This document shows positions 37,601 through 47,489 of a stretch of DNA of 64,000 nucleotides, one piece after another. Position 1 is the first letter of the stretch, and every line of letters begins with the position of its first letter. Below the pieces are notes generated by a model. It searched no databases and was not told the DNA's origin. It was given only the letters and a program-made list of their open reading frames with translations. A program made the position numbers and the translations under genes. Source of the DNA: Schaalia suimastitidis DSM 15538 (GTDB lineage Bacteria; Actinomycetota; Actinomycetes; Actinomycetales; Actinomycetaceae); assembly GCF_000429105.1 (NCBI RefSeq), contig NZ_AUBF01000009.1, positions 62,001 through 126,000 on the forward strand. The letters are read 5' to 3'.

Positions 37601-38037
37601 TACAGAAGAATTTTGCTGAACTTGAACTGTTGACCACCCACGTGCCCGTTGCAGTAGAACAGAGTTTCACTGTGGATATTGCCGGTATTTCCATACAGGG
37701 ACGTATTGACGCCGTGATGCAGCGGCGCAGTGATGGGCGTGCTTGCGTGATCGACTGGAAAACGGGGCGCCCTGTGGGTGCACACAGTAGCATCGAACAA
37801 CTCAACGCTTTCGCGACACAGCTGCGCCTCTATCGCACAGCTTGGGCGCGGCACACTGGCACAGATGAATCTGATATTGACGCCGTGCTCGTATTCCTTT
37901 CCGCGCCCAGTATCGTCACCCTGGAACAACTGGAAGCAATGCTTCGCACGCGCGAGGCGTGGTACAGCCTTGAGGAAGCTGCCGCCGCCGCTCTGGGTGA
38001 ATCAAGGGCGGGAAGGAGTGTGGAAGGAAACCGGTGA
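34630..38037 (+). CDS. adnB: AdnB-type helicase-nuclease subunit
   Basis: This 1135-aa partner of AdnA carries an intact UvrD-type motor: Walker A GAGAGKTTT (near residue 49), motif Ia TFSRKAAAELG (near 80), motif II LLDEFQDT (near 275), QAIYGWRGAS (near 300), TIHASKGLEWDAVAVVG (near 638) and YVALTRAR (near 764). The C-terminal PD-(D/E)xK nuclease has HTWIERE, GRIDAVMQ (near 1023) and VIDWKTGRP (near 1040). Together the two subunits make a two-motor, two-nuclease complex on DNA ends. ATG 34630 overlaps the adnA stop. Confidence 0.94.
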   Translation: MTQMGSYDRYDANGLAQLLADEGRAVHYPTQEQATVIEAPCRPLLVVAGAGAGKTTTMSQRVLWLIAHEGYAPESILGLTFSRKAAAELGAKMRNDLARFRARTGCAIEGDPQAATYNSFAHRIVSEYGMRIGLDPDVTLLGQARSHEIMTQIVATWPGDLPESGAVTTFVSQALSLSSQLGDHRLSVTQARRELTELSDDIANIGDASPSSILGRMLAANNTRLLLLDIVQAYQAHKRAIGAIDYADQLVLAHQIITTCPDVVDSIRQEYQAVLLDEFQDTSVIQMDLLATLFHDTTVTAVGDPNQAIYGWRGASAASLESFLSRFNTASAPEACQTLTLSTAWRNDHSILVVANAVAQPLREHSEHAKSPILRPRAGAGVGSVDIAYGADIDAQVRAVVHFVKTHRIRQGKAWKKVAVLSRRRNEIHQIDLALRQAGIPTHVVGIGGLLEQSAVADVRAALAISANIGDSPSLLRLIDAQDIGASDISVLWDWAKHLAQRHDGGHVDAYLVEAVDTPPPPGWSSRDDGPVFSSAAHQRISILGARLRAIRAAHGLSVVDQVERCIHLLGIVEDIIADPLDNNGRVALDAFVDVALTYTQEVPGASLRGFLTWMDTAIAEERGLPLPVTPPEPGAVELLTIHASKGLEWDAVAVVGMCDGIFPSHRSDSVPWTEAPPSQKGWLISASELPTPLRGDQEQLPPLVADLPPGEELANYFASAFAQAQAGGERVRKIGAFASNYLGDVTCRAIGAHNELEERRLAYVALTRARSAMLLTGAWHTNGATKLREPSRYLMEALTALRDEYRRMSAQKGSKELQAALHGLEQAITPKPEAHDLNTVLPTALYPKTPGPTRQRVAACAHLVEDRLHALPPGVDPLAALHTMESHPLVDEAKALFEERRSARSDEVVDLSLERLSATALSRLIETPAEFAEGYRRPMPTPPSAQATLGTLLHTWIERELRTASETLWEEPLVGIAALNQDDRAKLKTIQKNFAELELLTTHVPVAVEQSFTVDIAGISIQGRIDAVMQRRSDGRACVIDWKTGRPVGAHSSIEQLNAFATQLRLYRTAWARHTGTDESDIDAVLVFLSAPSIVTLEQLEAMLRTREAWYSLEEAAAAALGESRAGRSVEGNR

Positions 38038-38126
38038 GCGAGCAGCAGTTCCGACGAGGCAGCGGCGAGTAGCGAACGTTGTGACGAGTAAAGCAGGGGA
38101 GGGCTGAGTGTTTCTTACTGCGCGTG

Positions 38127-39221
38127 CTACGGCTCATCCGACAGGTAAAACAGGCGCTCGGTGGGTCGCTCAGCACCGTCATCTGCATCTGCCACATCCG
38201 CTGCGTCCTGGTCTGCATCCGTCTGAGGAGCCTGCAGGGCACTCTCAGATTGGACAGGTTCCGTTGTCCCCGCCTGGCCGTGCAAGGTCGTGCCGACGAG
38301 CTGATCATTGCCTAGGTCATGCGACAGATCAGCAAGCATAGCCTCGGCCTCGCGCTGAATCTGCCGATCCTGTGCATGTACGCCGTGTACATACCAGCGC
38401 ACTAAAGCCAATTCAGAGAGTAGCTGCGCACGAGTCAACAAATGCAGATCTGTCGCATCACGCTCCATCACGTAGGCTTCATTGAACCTGTCAAGGAACT
38501 CATCGCTCGCCTGTGCCAATACCCATGCAATATCGGTAGCAGGATCTCCCACATGCGCACCGTGAAAACCCGACATGGCTACCACGGTGCCATCCGACAC
38601 AGTAATGGAGGTCGCCGCCAAATCGGCATGTATCGGCGCAGCTGGGAAACGCCACAGCGAAACGTCCTCCAGTGCAGCCTCCCACCGGTTCCACAAATTG
38701 GCGGGGATCACGGTAGCTCGGGCTGCCTCGTCAAGCACGGCCAGGTGCCGCTGCCTGCACTGCTCAGCGCTATACGACGGCAAGCCCGCACCCGTGTAGG
38801 CACGCTCGGGAAGGTTATGGAGTGCAGCGAGAGCACGCCCAAGGGAGGCAGGGAGAAGTTGAGAATCTGAAAAATCGTCCTCCGTGAGGGATCGCCCGCC
38901 AAGGTCCTTGTAGACCATCACGCGATCACCTTCAGGGGTGAGGGTTGAGCCAGCAGGTCGTGGCACGTCGAAAGGGATTCGGCGATAGTCGTAGGCTTGC
39001 GATAAGCGATACAAAACCGTCGACTGTGACTCAAGGTCAAGGCCACCAATAGAATCATGTGGGCATACAACAGTCCACTTATTACCTTTAGAGTCAACAA
39101 TCCCTGTCTGTGACATGACCTCATCGCAGTGAGACGGTTGGCGGATCGCCACCACTTTCATCCCCGGCACGGCCACCGTTGCCAAGGCTGCTAACTCGAA
39201 GGCGTTCTTTGTGCGCGTCAC
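38127..39221 (-). CDS. APH-fold phosphotransferase-like protein, probably catalytically impaired
   Basis: This protein has an aminoglycoside-phosphotransferase (kinase-like) fold. GTG 39221 lies 7 nt after TACGGT, a leaderless pattern, and gives about 364 aa; GTG 39230 is also possible, and frames reach up to 39434 with no signal. The Brenner motif reads HADLAATS where H-x-D-x-x-x-x-N is expected, so the metal-binding Asn is Ser. The following DFG-equivalent region reads MSGFHGAHVGDPATDIAW, where ID/FD before the Gly-Asp-Pro is expected, so the second metal-binding Asp is missing. The last 70 residues are acidic and low-complexity. The gene is convergent with adnB. Function unknown; pseudokinase or regulator are possible. 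Confidence 0.7.
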   Translation of the reverse strand: MTRTKNAFELAALATVAVPGMKVVAIRQPSHCDEVMSQTGIVDSKGNKWTVVCPHDSIGGLDLESQSTVLYRLSQAYDYRRIPFDVPRPAGSTLTPEGDRVMVYKDLGGRSLTEDDFSDSQLLPASLGRALAALHNLPERAYTGAGLPSYSAEQCRQRHLAVLDEAARATVIPANLWNRWEAALEDVSLWRFPAAPIHADLAATSITVSDGTVVAMSGFHGAHVGDPATDIAWVLAQASDEFLDRFNEAYVMERDATDLHLLTRAQLLSELALVRWYVHGVHAQDRQIQREAEAMLADLSHDLGNDQLVGTTLHGQAGTTEPVQSESALQAPQTDADQDAADVADADDGAERPTERLFYLSDEP

Positions 39222-39361
39222 GGTATCCACCGTACCGTGTTGGCTGCCTCGGCGTGTAACCGTGGATGTTCTTTCCACAGATTTGTCCAAATGCGTGACA
39301 AAAGGGGTGCCAATGTAGTTATCTGCCTGTAGCAGTATCTTTCTGGTCACAGGAGGGCGAT

Positions 39362-40576
39362 ATGGCAGATCAGTGGATTGATCAACTATTGCCCTATGTG
39401 CGTGAACAGCTTGCACGCGCGGGCATCGACCCATTTGCTTCCAGCGAAAAAGCCCGGTATGTCATCGAAGCGGCATTGGATAGCACCGGGCGTCCGCTCC
39501 CGCCTGATGACCGTACTGACGCCGTCGCCCACCTTTTAGCGGAGGTATCTGGACTTGGTCCACTTCAGGCACTCCTGGACGATGACGACATTGAAGAAAT
39601 CTGGATCAACGCTCCCACCAGGGTTTTTGTTGCGCGTCACGGTGTGCCCGAACTGACGACTATCATCCTGTCCGACACACAGGTGCGGGACCTCGTTGAA
39701 CGGATGCTGCATTTTTCGGGGAGGCGTCTCGACATTTCGCAGCCCTTTGTTGACGCGATGTTACGTGGAGGGGAAAGGCTCCACGTGGTGATCCCACCGG
39801 TGGCAGGCACGCACTGGTCAGTCAATATTCGGAAGCATATCCAGCAAGCCCACAGCCTGCGTGACCTTGAAGCGGTTGATATGGTTGCCCCGCCCATTGC
39901 CCGGTTCTTGCGGGCCGCAGTGCAGGTGGGTCTGTCCATTATTGTGTCTGGCGCAACTCAAGCTGGGAAAACCACGCTGCTGCGCGCATTGGCAGGTGAA
40001 GTCCCACGTACTCGCCGTATCATCACCTGTGAAGAGGTTTTCGAACTTGGGCTGCTCCATCGTGACTGTGTTGCTCTACAAACCAGGCCTGGCAACCTCG
40101 AAGGGCGCGGTGAAGTAAAACTGCGCGACCTTGTGCGCGAAAGCCTTCGTATGCGGCCAGAAACCTTGATCGTCGGCGAAGTGCGTGGCCCAGAAGCCCT
40201 TGATTTGCTTCTCGCACTCAACGCTGGGGTGCCAGGCATGGCAACCGTTCACGGTAATAGTGCAAAAGAAGCGCTGTCTAAGCTGACGATGCTACCGCTA
40301 CTGGCAGGAGGTAATGTCACCACCGGCTTCGTCCTGCCCACCTTGGCTTCTTCCGTTGACTTGGTGTGCCACGTTAACCGGGAGCGTTCGGGGCATCGCC
40401 GCATCACGGAGGTGCTTGCCTTGCCTGGCCGTGTGGAAGGCGAATCCATTGAAACGTCATTGCTATGGACCGTTGATGATGCCCGGATCCATCGCGGTGG
40501 CGGCACACTGGATGCGCACGAGCGTTTCGCAGCAGCAGGCTTTGATCTTGGGCAGCTTCTGGCAGGAGGCGCGTGA
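39362..40576 (+). CDS. tadA: TadA/CpaF secretion ATPase of the Tad pilus
   Basis: This 404-aa type II/IV secretion ATPase powers assembly or retraction of Tad pili. The N-terminal domain has LLDDDDIEEIWINAPTRVFV (near residue 73). Walker A is SGATQAGKTT (near 197), the Asp box CEEVFELGLL (near 223), Walker B RMRPETLIVGEVRGPEA (near 262) and the His box ATVHGNSAKEAL (near 295). ACAGGAGGG precedes ATG 39362. It heads a tadA-tadB-tadC-pilin-tadE series with small overlaps. A prepilin peptidase and a TadZ-like gene are not in the window. Confidence 0.92.
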   Translation: MADQWIDQLLPYVREQLARAGIDPFASSEKARYVIEAALDSTGRPLPPDDRTDAVAHLLAEVSGLGPLQALLDDDDIEEIWINAPTRVFVARHGVPELTTIILSDTQVRDLVERMLHFSGRRLDISQPFVDAMLRGGERLHVVIPPVAGTHWSVNIRKHIQQAHSLRDLEAVDMVAPPIARFLRAAVQVGLSIIVSGATQAGKTTLLRALAGEVPRTRRIITCEEVFELGLLHRDCVALQTRPGNLEGRGEVKLRDLVRESLRMRPETLIVGEVRGPEALDLLLALNAGVPGMATVHGNSAKEALSKLTMLPLLAGGNVTTGFVLPTLASSVDLVCHVNRERSGHRRITEVLALPGRVEGESIETSLLWTVDDARIHRGGGTLDAHERFAAAGFDLGQLLAGGA

Positions 40577-41436
40577 TGTTCGCAATTATGCTTGGTGTCC
40601 TTTTCGCCGCCGGTGTCCTGCTAATGGCATCCGTTTTCGTTGGCACACCACACGTGGGTATTCGCGTGCCGAGGTGGTGGCTGGCGTGGTCCGACCAGAT
40701 CATCCGCAGTCGGATCACGTGGCTTACACCATGGCGACTGGTCGCCTTGAGCATCATCGTTGCTGTCGTTGTGGGACTTGCTGTTGGCGTGTGGACAAGG
40801 GTGTGGGTTGTCAGCATTACTTTGATGGTGTTGTCTTTGCCTGCCTTGCCGTTGGTGGTGGCCCAGCGGGCACGGGCCCACAGTCGTTTGATGCAACGCG
40901 CTTGGCCTGATGTTGTTGACGCGTTGGTATCGGGCGTGCGCGCTGGTGCAGGTTTGCCTGACCTGTTGTGTGAGCTTGCTGTCAGTGGGCCGGAGGTGTT
41001 GCGGCCCCATTTTTCGGTTTTTGTTAGTCACTACCGTGCGCATGGAAAATTCAGTGAAGCACTTGATCGTGTGAAAGAGCGCTGTGCTGACCCTGTGGCA
41101 GACCGCATTATTGAGGCTTTGCGTCTGGCCCGTGAGGTCGGTGGTGCTGACCTTGGGGTTGTGTTGCGTGATCTTGGGGTGTTGCTGCGCGAAGAAGCGC
41201 GCACTCGAGGTGAATTGGAGGCTCGCCAGTCGTGGACCGTTAACGCTGCCCGCCTTGCCGTCGTTGCCCCGTGGCTGGTGCTTGTCATGGTGTCAGCACA
41301 GCCAGGTGCAGCTGCCGCGTGGAATACGCCTCATGGTGCGATTGTCTTATTCATTGGCGCTGTGTGCTGTGCGGGCGCCTACGGCTTGATGCACCTGTTG
41401 GGTCGCCTCCCCACAGAGAAACGGGGTTTGCGGTGA
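40576..41436 (+). CDS. tadB: TadB-like pilus membrane protein
   Basis: This 286-aa GspF-family protein has transmembrane helices near the N terminus (two) and near the C terminus (WLVLVMVSAQ, IVLFIGAVCCAGAYG). The conserved cytoplasmic helical domain starts at RAWPDVVDALVSGVRAGAGL. It anchors the Tad platform with TadC. ATG 40576 overlaps the tadA stop (TGATG), with AGGAGG upstream. Confidence 0.88.
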   Translation: MFAIMLGVLFAAGVLLMASVFVGTPHVGIRVPRWWLAWSDQIIRSRITWLTPWRLVALSIIVAVVVGLAVGVWTRVWVVSITLMVLSLPALPLVVAQRARAHSRLMQRAWPDVVDALVSGVRAGAGLPDLLCELAVSGPEVLRPHFSVFVSHYRAHGKFSEALDRVKERCADPVADRIIEALRLAREVGGADLGVVLRDLGVLLREEARTRGELEARQSWTVNAARLAVVAPWLVLVMVSAQPGAAAAWNTPHGAIVLFIGAVCCAGAYGLMHLLGRLPTEKRGLR

Positions 41437-42326
41437 GCGAAAATCTTTTGTCGGTCGTATTTGCTCTGGGTGTTTGTGGCGGAATCATACTGATAATCGC
41501 CGCTGTGCGTCTGCGTTACCCCAGTTTGGCACAACGTGTTGCCCAAGCTCAGCCCCAGGCGTGGTCACCGTCAGGCTCCGCTTCGCGTCGATTACCCACC
41601 TGGTTGACCTCCGTGTTAGAAACCATAGGGTCAACCCACGGCAGCGTTGAACGACGCCTCACACTTTTGGGTTCTCCTGATTCGGTGGTGAACTTTCGTC
41701 TTCAACAGGTTGGTATCGCAGTGGTGACCAGTGCGCTCAGTGCAACTATGGTCGCCCCGTTACTGTGGTCCAAACATCCAGAACGTGCAGTTTTGCTGTT
41801 GCTGCTTGGGGTTACCCTTGGTGCGCTCGCGGGTGCTGCACTGGTGGATTGGCTGTTGTCGGTGCGTGCCAAAGCACGCCAAAAGGCTATCGAGCAGCAG
41901 GTTCCTGATGCTTCAGAACTGATGGCGCTTGCGGTCAGTGCAGGTGAATCTGTGCCCGATGCGCTTGCCCGGGTGGCCCGAGCGTGTTCTTCCCCTATTG
42001 CTGGCGAATTCCACCGTGCGGTGCGCCATATCCATTTGGGTGAATCCACCACTCAAGCCCTTGCCGATCTTGCGGCACGCAACGACTCGCCTGCCCTTGA
42101 TCGTTTGGCACGCACTCTGATTGCTGCCATAGAGCGGGGCTCACCTTTGACGCAAATCCTCCACGACCAAGCCCGTGATATTCGGGAGCATTCCCGCGCA
42201 GCCCTTATGGAGGAAGGAGGAAAAAGAGAAATCGCCATGCTCTTTCCCGTGGTTTTCCTGATTTTGCCCATCACAGTGCTGTTTGCACTGTATCCCGGGC
42301 TGGTAGCCCTCTCCTTTTCGCCGTAG
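41433..42326 (+). CDS. tadC: TadC-like pilus membrane protein
   Basis: This 297-aa GspF-family protein has an N-terminal helix (VVFALGVCGGIILIIAAVRL), a central platform domain (IEQQVPDASELMALAVSAGES near residue 152) and a C-terminal helix pair ending FPVVFLILPITVLFALYPG. GTG 41433 overlaps the tadB stop (GTGA). It pairs with TadB in the inner-membrane platform. Confidence 0.88.
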   Translation: MSENLLSVVFALGVCGGIILIIAAVRLRYPSLAQRVAQAQPQAWSPSGSASRRLPTWLTSVLETIGSTHGSVERRLTLLGSPDSVVNFRLQQVGIAVVTSALSATMVAPLLWSKHPERAVLLLLLGVTLGALAGAALVDWLLSVRAKARQKAIEQQVPDASELMALAVSAGESVPDALARVARACSSPIAGEFHRAVRHIHLGESTTQALADLAARNDSPALDRLARTLIAAIERGSPLTQILHDQARDIREHSRAALMEEGGKREIAMLFPVVFLILPITVLFALYPGLVALSFSP

Positions 42327-42485
42327 TGTGGAAGACGTTGTCGGTGTCGACAACCCCGCCTAGGCGCCTTTCGCCCGCAACCTGTTTTCCTTGTCCACAA
42401 TCTACTCTCGTCTTCTACGATCGGCTTTCGTTCCGATCCCGATTTTCCACACGCCGACCCCCATCAACACTTCAAGGAGCTTCCC

Positions 42486-42677
42486 ATGGTAATCATCACC
42501 GCAATTTTTGCGTTCTTCTTCCCAGCTCGTGGCGACGATACTGAACGAGGTGACGTCCCTGGGTGGGTACTTGTTACGCTCATGACAGCCGCCTTGGTGG
42601 TGGCCATATGGACGGTGGCTCAAACACAACTCGTGCAGGTATTTGAAAGTGCGATCAACAAAATCGCCGTCATCTAA
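42486..42677 (+). CDS. Flp-like pilin peptide of the Tad cluster
   Basis: This 63-aa peptide has AAGGAG before ATG 42486. After a polar leader (FFPARGDDTERGDVPGW) comes one hydrophobic helix (VLVTLMTAALVVAIWTVA) and a short amphipathic end. The layout fits an actinobacterial Flp/DUF4244-like pilin cleaved after Gly. The Glu usually at position +5 of the mature pilin is not seen, so it may be an unusual or minor pilin. Its place directly after tadC supports the call. Confidence 0.65.
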   Translation: MVIITAIFAFFFPARGDDTERGDVPGWVLVTLMTAALVVAIWTVAQTQLVQVFESAINKIAVI

Positions 42678-43083
42678 CGGCCGGGCAGCAAGTCATGGCT
42701 GGTGCCGCGACGAGGAAGGGTCCGAAGTGGTATCCCATGTCCTCGTCCAGGTACTTGTCGTTGTCCTTTTCCTTGGGCTTATCCAACTTGGCCTTGCACT
42801 TCACTGCCGAAACATGGCGACACTGGCTGCTGTTGAAGGAGCGCGCCGCGCTGCTTTGGTAGGAAGTAGCGATGAAGAGGGCCGTCAACGTGTCCACGCC
42901 ATGCTCGACACTATGCTTTCCCCCGCAGTGAGTGAAGTGACTGTGTCACGTGTGGGTAGCGCAGGTCAGCAGGTCGTGGAAGTCAGTGTACGCACCAGCG
43001 TGCCGCTTGTAGCTACGTGGGGACCGCAGTGGTTGCGTGTGACGGGCCGTGCACCGGTAGAGGTGACGCAGCATGACGAATAG
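42649..43083 (+). CDS. TadE-like minor pilin, copy 1
   Basis: The start is uncertain: GTG 42649 or TTG 42643, both overlapping the pilin gene, or GTG 42727, which would remove the leader. A prepilin-like junction DEEG-SEVVSHVLVQ is followed by a single N-terminal helix (LVVVLFLGLIQLGLALH) and a beta-rich extracellular part. The 144-aa size fits TadE-family proteins, which assemble with Flp pili. It lies between the pilin and the second TadE-like gene. Confidence 0.7.
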   Translation: MRSTKSPSSNGRAASHGWCRDEEGSEVVSHVLVQVLVVVLFLGLIQLGLALHCRNMATLAAVEGARRAALVGSSDEEGRQRVHAMLDTMLSPAVSEVTVSRVGSAGQQVVEVSVRTSVPLVATWGPQWLRVTGRAPVEVTQHDE

Positions 43084-43489
43084 AGCGTCCACCAATGGGG
43101 AAAAGGGTGAGGCCACCATTGAGTTTGTTGGACTCGTCGTTGTCCTGGTGGTGCCACTGTTCTATTTCATTCTCACGCTCGCTCAAGTGCAGGCAACGGT
43201 ATTTGCAGCGGAATCGGCCAGTGCCTCGGCCAGCAAATTAGTGGCGCGTAATGCCGAGGCTACAGCTGGCGCGCACGAGCAGATTACGATGACCTTCGCT
43301 GATTTTGGGTTACAAGCGCCGCAGTCGGTAGATATTGGGTGCACTGTCTGTGAGGGGCCAGAGCGCAATATTACGGTGACAGTGCAAGCAATGGTGCAGT
43401 GGCCGTTGGTACCACAGTGGATGAATGTTGCACAGATTCCCATTTCAGCCAGTGCCACCACCTTGGTCGAGCAGGTGAGTGTCCAATGA
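43073..43489 (+). CDS. TadE-like minor pilin, copy 2
   Basis: This 138-aa protein has an N-terminal NGEKGEATIEFVG, with Gly followed by a Glu at +5 of the mature part, the class III prepilin signature. One helix follows (LVVVLVVPLFYFILTLAQVQ). Two Cys (CTVC) occur near residue 88. ATG 43073 overlaps the end of the first TadE-like gene, and GAGGTGACGCAGC lies upstream. Confidence 0.8.
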   Translation: MTNRASTNGEKGEATIEFVGLVVVLVVPLFYFILTLAQVQATVFAAESASASASKLVARNAEATAGAHEQITMTFADFGLQAPQSVDIGCTVCEGPERNITVTVQAMVQWPLVPQWMNVAQIPISASATTLVEQVSVQ

Positions 43490-43929
43490 GGCCACAGCCT
43501 GACGCCGAAGAAGGCCGCGTGAGTTTATTAATGCTCCTCGTGTTGGTTATCGTGCTCTCTCTGGTGCTGGTCGGGGCGGCAGTTAGTGCTCTTGAAGTGC
43601 AGCGAATGCGTTTACTGTCGTGCGCCGACACCGTGGCTAATGCGGCCGCGCAGGTAGGTGACGCCGATGCGTTTTACCGAGGCGGTGCCTCGGATCGCTT
43701 ACCGATACACGTTGTTGGCGCTACACAACGGGCCGAGGCGACACTTAGTCGTGCGCGGCAGGCGAATTGTCGCGTGGGAGAAGGTGTGACACTGCAGTCA
43801 GTCAATATCGAAGGTGGCGATGTTGTGGTACGTGTGACTACGCAGGCAGTGATCCCTGTGTTTCCTGAGATTGTTGGTGACGTTGTGGCTCCCCGGTTGG
43901 ATATTACGGCTGCTGCGCGGCTTTACTGA
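43486..43929 (+). CDS. TadG-like / Rv3654c-type secreted pilus protein
   Basis: This 147-aa protein has one N-terminal helix after EEGRVSLLM (LLVLVIVLSLVLVGAAVSALE) and a beta-rich periplasmic domain with two Cys. ATG 43486 overlaps the preceding stop (ATGA). Position and layout match the last gene of actinobacterial Tad clusters. No catalytic motif is seen. A minor-pilin or pilus-anchor role is inferred. Confidence 0.7.
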   Translation: MRPQPDAEEGRVSLLMLLVLVIVLSLVLVGAAVSALEVQRMRLLSCADTVANAAAQVGDADAFYRGGASDRLPIHVVGATQRAEATLSRARQANCRVGEGVTLQSVNIEGGDVVVRVTTQAVIPVFPEIVGDVVAPRLDITAAARLY

Positions 43930-43998
43930 CCTGACGATAGGGTCATATTGGCAGGTCCACATACTGGAAAGGTAATGCGGTGGTAAAATAATGCTTGA

Positions 43999-45372
<1,374 letters not shown>

Positions 45373-45386
45373 TCCACGCCACTTTA

Positions 45387-45425
45387 AGCGGGGCAGCCAC
45401 TTGGGACAACCAGGGCTGCCCCGCT
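45387..45425 (+). terminator. Terminator of gdhA
   Basis: A perfect 12-bp stem, AGCGGGGCAGCC (45387-45398) with GGCTGCCCCGCT (45414-45425), lies 15 nt after the gdhA stop. The T-tract is weak. Confidence 0.8.
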
Positions 45426-45548
45426 GCCTGTATGCGCAGTGCGCCGTAATCTACAGCGGACCGTTATGTGCAGTGGAGCGCACCATAGTGGGGCCTAACA
45501 CCGGCGCCGAGGGCGACTAAAGGCATGCCCCTCGCGTAGGCTATAGGG

Positions 45549-46679
45549 GTGGCAATTGAGTACTCAGAAGAGATCCAGTCCCTGCGCACCACGATGGACA
45601 ATATCGTGGCCGTTGTGCAGCCCGAAAAACTGCGCAGCGAAATTGCGCAGTTAACGGAGAAAGCCGCAGCCCCCGACCTATGGGATGACCCTGCGAAAGC
45701 ACAGGAAGTCACCTCGGCACTCAGTCACCGGCAAAGTGAATTGGATCGTGTCACCAGCATGACCAGCCGCATCGATGACCTTGAGGCGATGGTGGATATG
45801 GCTGGCGAAATTGCGCAAGATGACGCTGACGAAGCCGCAGAGATCCTTGCCGAAACCGAAAAAGACTTGGCGAAACTACGGGCGGACCTGTCGGATCTAG
45901 AAATTCGCACCCTCCTTGATGGCGAGTATGACGAACGAAACGCGGTGATCACCATCCGCTCAGGTGCAGGTGGTGTCGATGCCGCAGATTTCGCTGAAAT
46001 ACTCCTCCGCATGTACCTGAGGTGGGCCGAACGCCACGGGTATCCCACAAAGGTTATGGACACGTCATACGCTGAAGAAGCCGGGCTAAAATCGGCCACC
46101 TTCGAAGTGCAAGCCCCTTACGCATACGGCACCTTGTCGGTCGAAGCAGGCACGCACCGCCTCGTCCGTATCAGCCCATTTGATAACCAAGGGCGTCGGC
46201 AAACCTCGTTTGCAGCAGTGGAAGTAATCCCTCTGATTGAATCCACTGACCACATTGAAATCCCAGAACATGAACTCAAAGTAGATGTTTTCCGTTCCTC
46301 AGGGCCGGGCGGACAGTCAGTCAATACCACTGACTCTGCGGTGCGGATGACCCACATCCCCACAGGCATTGTGGTGTCCATGCAGGACGAAAAATCACAG
46401 ATTCAAAACCGTGCTGCCGCGCTACGTGTCCTTCAGTCCCGTCTGCTCATGCGTCGCCATGAAGAAGAGCAGGCAATGAAGAAAGAACTGGCGGGTGACG
46501 TCAAAGCATCGTGGGGTGATCAGATGCGCTCCTATGTGCTGCAGCCTTATCAGATGGTCAAGGATCTGCGCACCGAATATGAATCGGGCAATCCGCAGTC
46601 GGTATTTGATGGGGATATTGACGGCTTCATTAACGCCGGTATTCGCTGGCGTAAGAACCAGGCAGCCGAAGAACGCTGA
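45549..46679 (+). CDS. prfB: Peptide chain release factor 2
   Basis: RF2 ends translation at UGA and UAA. The 376-aa protein has the SPF anticodon-like tripeptide in [18 protein letters not shown] (near residue 207) and the catalytic GGQ in [17 protein letters not shown] (near 252). The gene is read in one frame with no internal UGA, so it lacks the programmed frameshift of E. coli prfB. GTG 45549 lies 6 nt after TAGGCT, so the mRNA is probably leaderless. It begins the prfB-ftsE-ftsX-M23-smpB-ssrA series. Confidence 0.96.
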   Translation: MAIEYSEEIQSLRTTMDNIVAVVQPEKLRSEIAQLTEKAAAPDLWDDPAKAQEVTSALSHRQSELDRVTSMTSRIDDLEAMVDMAGEIAQDDADEAAEILAETEKDLAKLRADLSDLEIRTLLDGEYDERNAVITIRSGAGGVDAADFAEILLRMYLRWAERHGYPTKVMDTSYAEEAGLKSATFEVQAPYAYGTLSVEAGTHRLVRISPFDNQGRRQTSFAAVEVIPLIESTDHIEIPEHELKVDVFRSSGPGGQSVNTTDSAVRMTHIPTGIVVSMQDEKSQIQNRAAALRVLQSRLLMRRHEEEQAMKKELAGDVKASWGDQMRSYVLQPYQMVKDLRTEYESGNPQSVFDGDIDGFINAGIRWRKNQAAEER

Positions 46680-46795
46680 GAGTCACCAGCACCATAGGGC
46701 ACATATCGTGAATTAGGCGTGTCGCCACCTGCGAACGGACAAAGGCGCGCCTAACCTGAAGTGGACCATGTCCCCGAATTGGATGGCCCCACGAT

Positions 46796-47485
46796 ATGAT
46801 CCGCTTCGACGATGTTTCGATGGTGTACGCCAAAGGCGCACGCCCCGCACTTGACCACGTGAGTTTAGAAGTCGAGCGCGAAGAATTTGTGTTCCTTGTG
46901 GGCAAATCCGGGTCAGGTAAATCCACCTTCCTTCAGCTAGTCATGCGTGAACACAAGGCCACGTCAGGCAAGGTGTGGGTCCTTGGTCAAGATGTTGGGA
47001 AATTGTCCCGCTGGTCAGTGCCGAAACTACGCCGCCAGGTCGGCACAGTATTTCAAGATTTTCGCCTCCTGCCGTCCAAATCGGTGTACGAAAATGTCGC
47101 TTTGGCAATGCAGGTAATTGGCAAGCCGCGTCACGCCATTGAAACGTCAGTACCTGACGTCCTCGACATGGTGGGGCTGAAAGGTAAAGAACGGCGTCTA
47201 CCGCATGAACTTTCCGGCGGTGAAGAACAGCGTGTAGCAATTGCGCGCGCCATGGTGAACCGTCCGCAACTGTTGCTGGCTGACGAACCGACCGGGAACC
47301 TCGACCCGGATACGTCTCTTGGCATTATGCGACTGCTGGATCGTATTAACCGCACGGGGACGACCGTTGTCATGGCAACTCACGATGCAGCGATCGTCAA
47401 CCAGATGCGTAAACGTGTCATTGAGCTGGATAACGGGCACGTGGTGCGTGACCAACAGCGTGGCGTGTACGGAGAAGGGAACTGA
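46796..47485 (+). CDS. ftsE: Cell division ATP-binding protein FtsE
   Basis: FtsE drives FtsX to activate cell-wall hydrolases at the septum. This 229-aa ABC ATPase has Walker [13 protein letters not shown] (near residue 38), the Q-loop [20 protein letters not shown] (near 87), signature [15 protein letters not shown] (near 138), Walker [15 protein letters not shown] and MATHD (near 194). ATG 46796 has only a weak upstream signal. ftsX begins 4 nt after its stop. Confidence 0.95.
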   Translation: MIRFDDVSMVYAKGARPALDHVSLEVEREEFVFLVGKSGSGKSTFLQLVMREHKATSGKVWVLGQDVGKLSRWSVPKLRRQVGTVFQDFRLLPSKSVYENVALAMQVIGKPRHAIETSVPDVLDMVGLKGKERRLPHELSGGEEQRVAIARAMVNRPQLLLADEPTGNLDPDTSLGIMRLLDRINRTGTTVVMATHDAAIVNQMRKRVIELDNGHVVRDQQRGVYGEGN

Positions 47486-47489
47486 CACG

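Noticed and set aside
45549-46679. Programmed frameshift in prfB
   Set aside because: The gene is one continuous frame with no internal TGA near codon 26.
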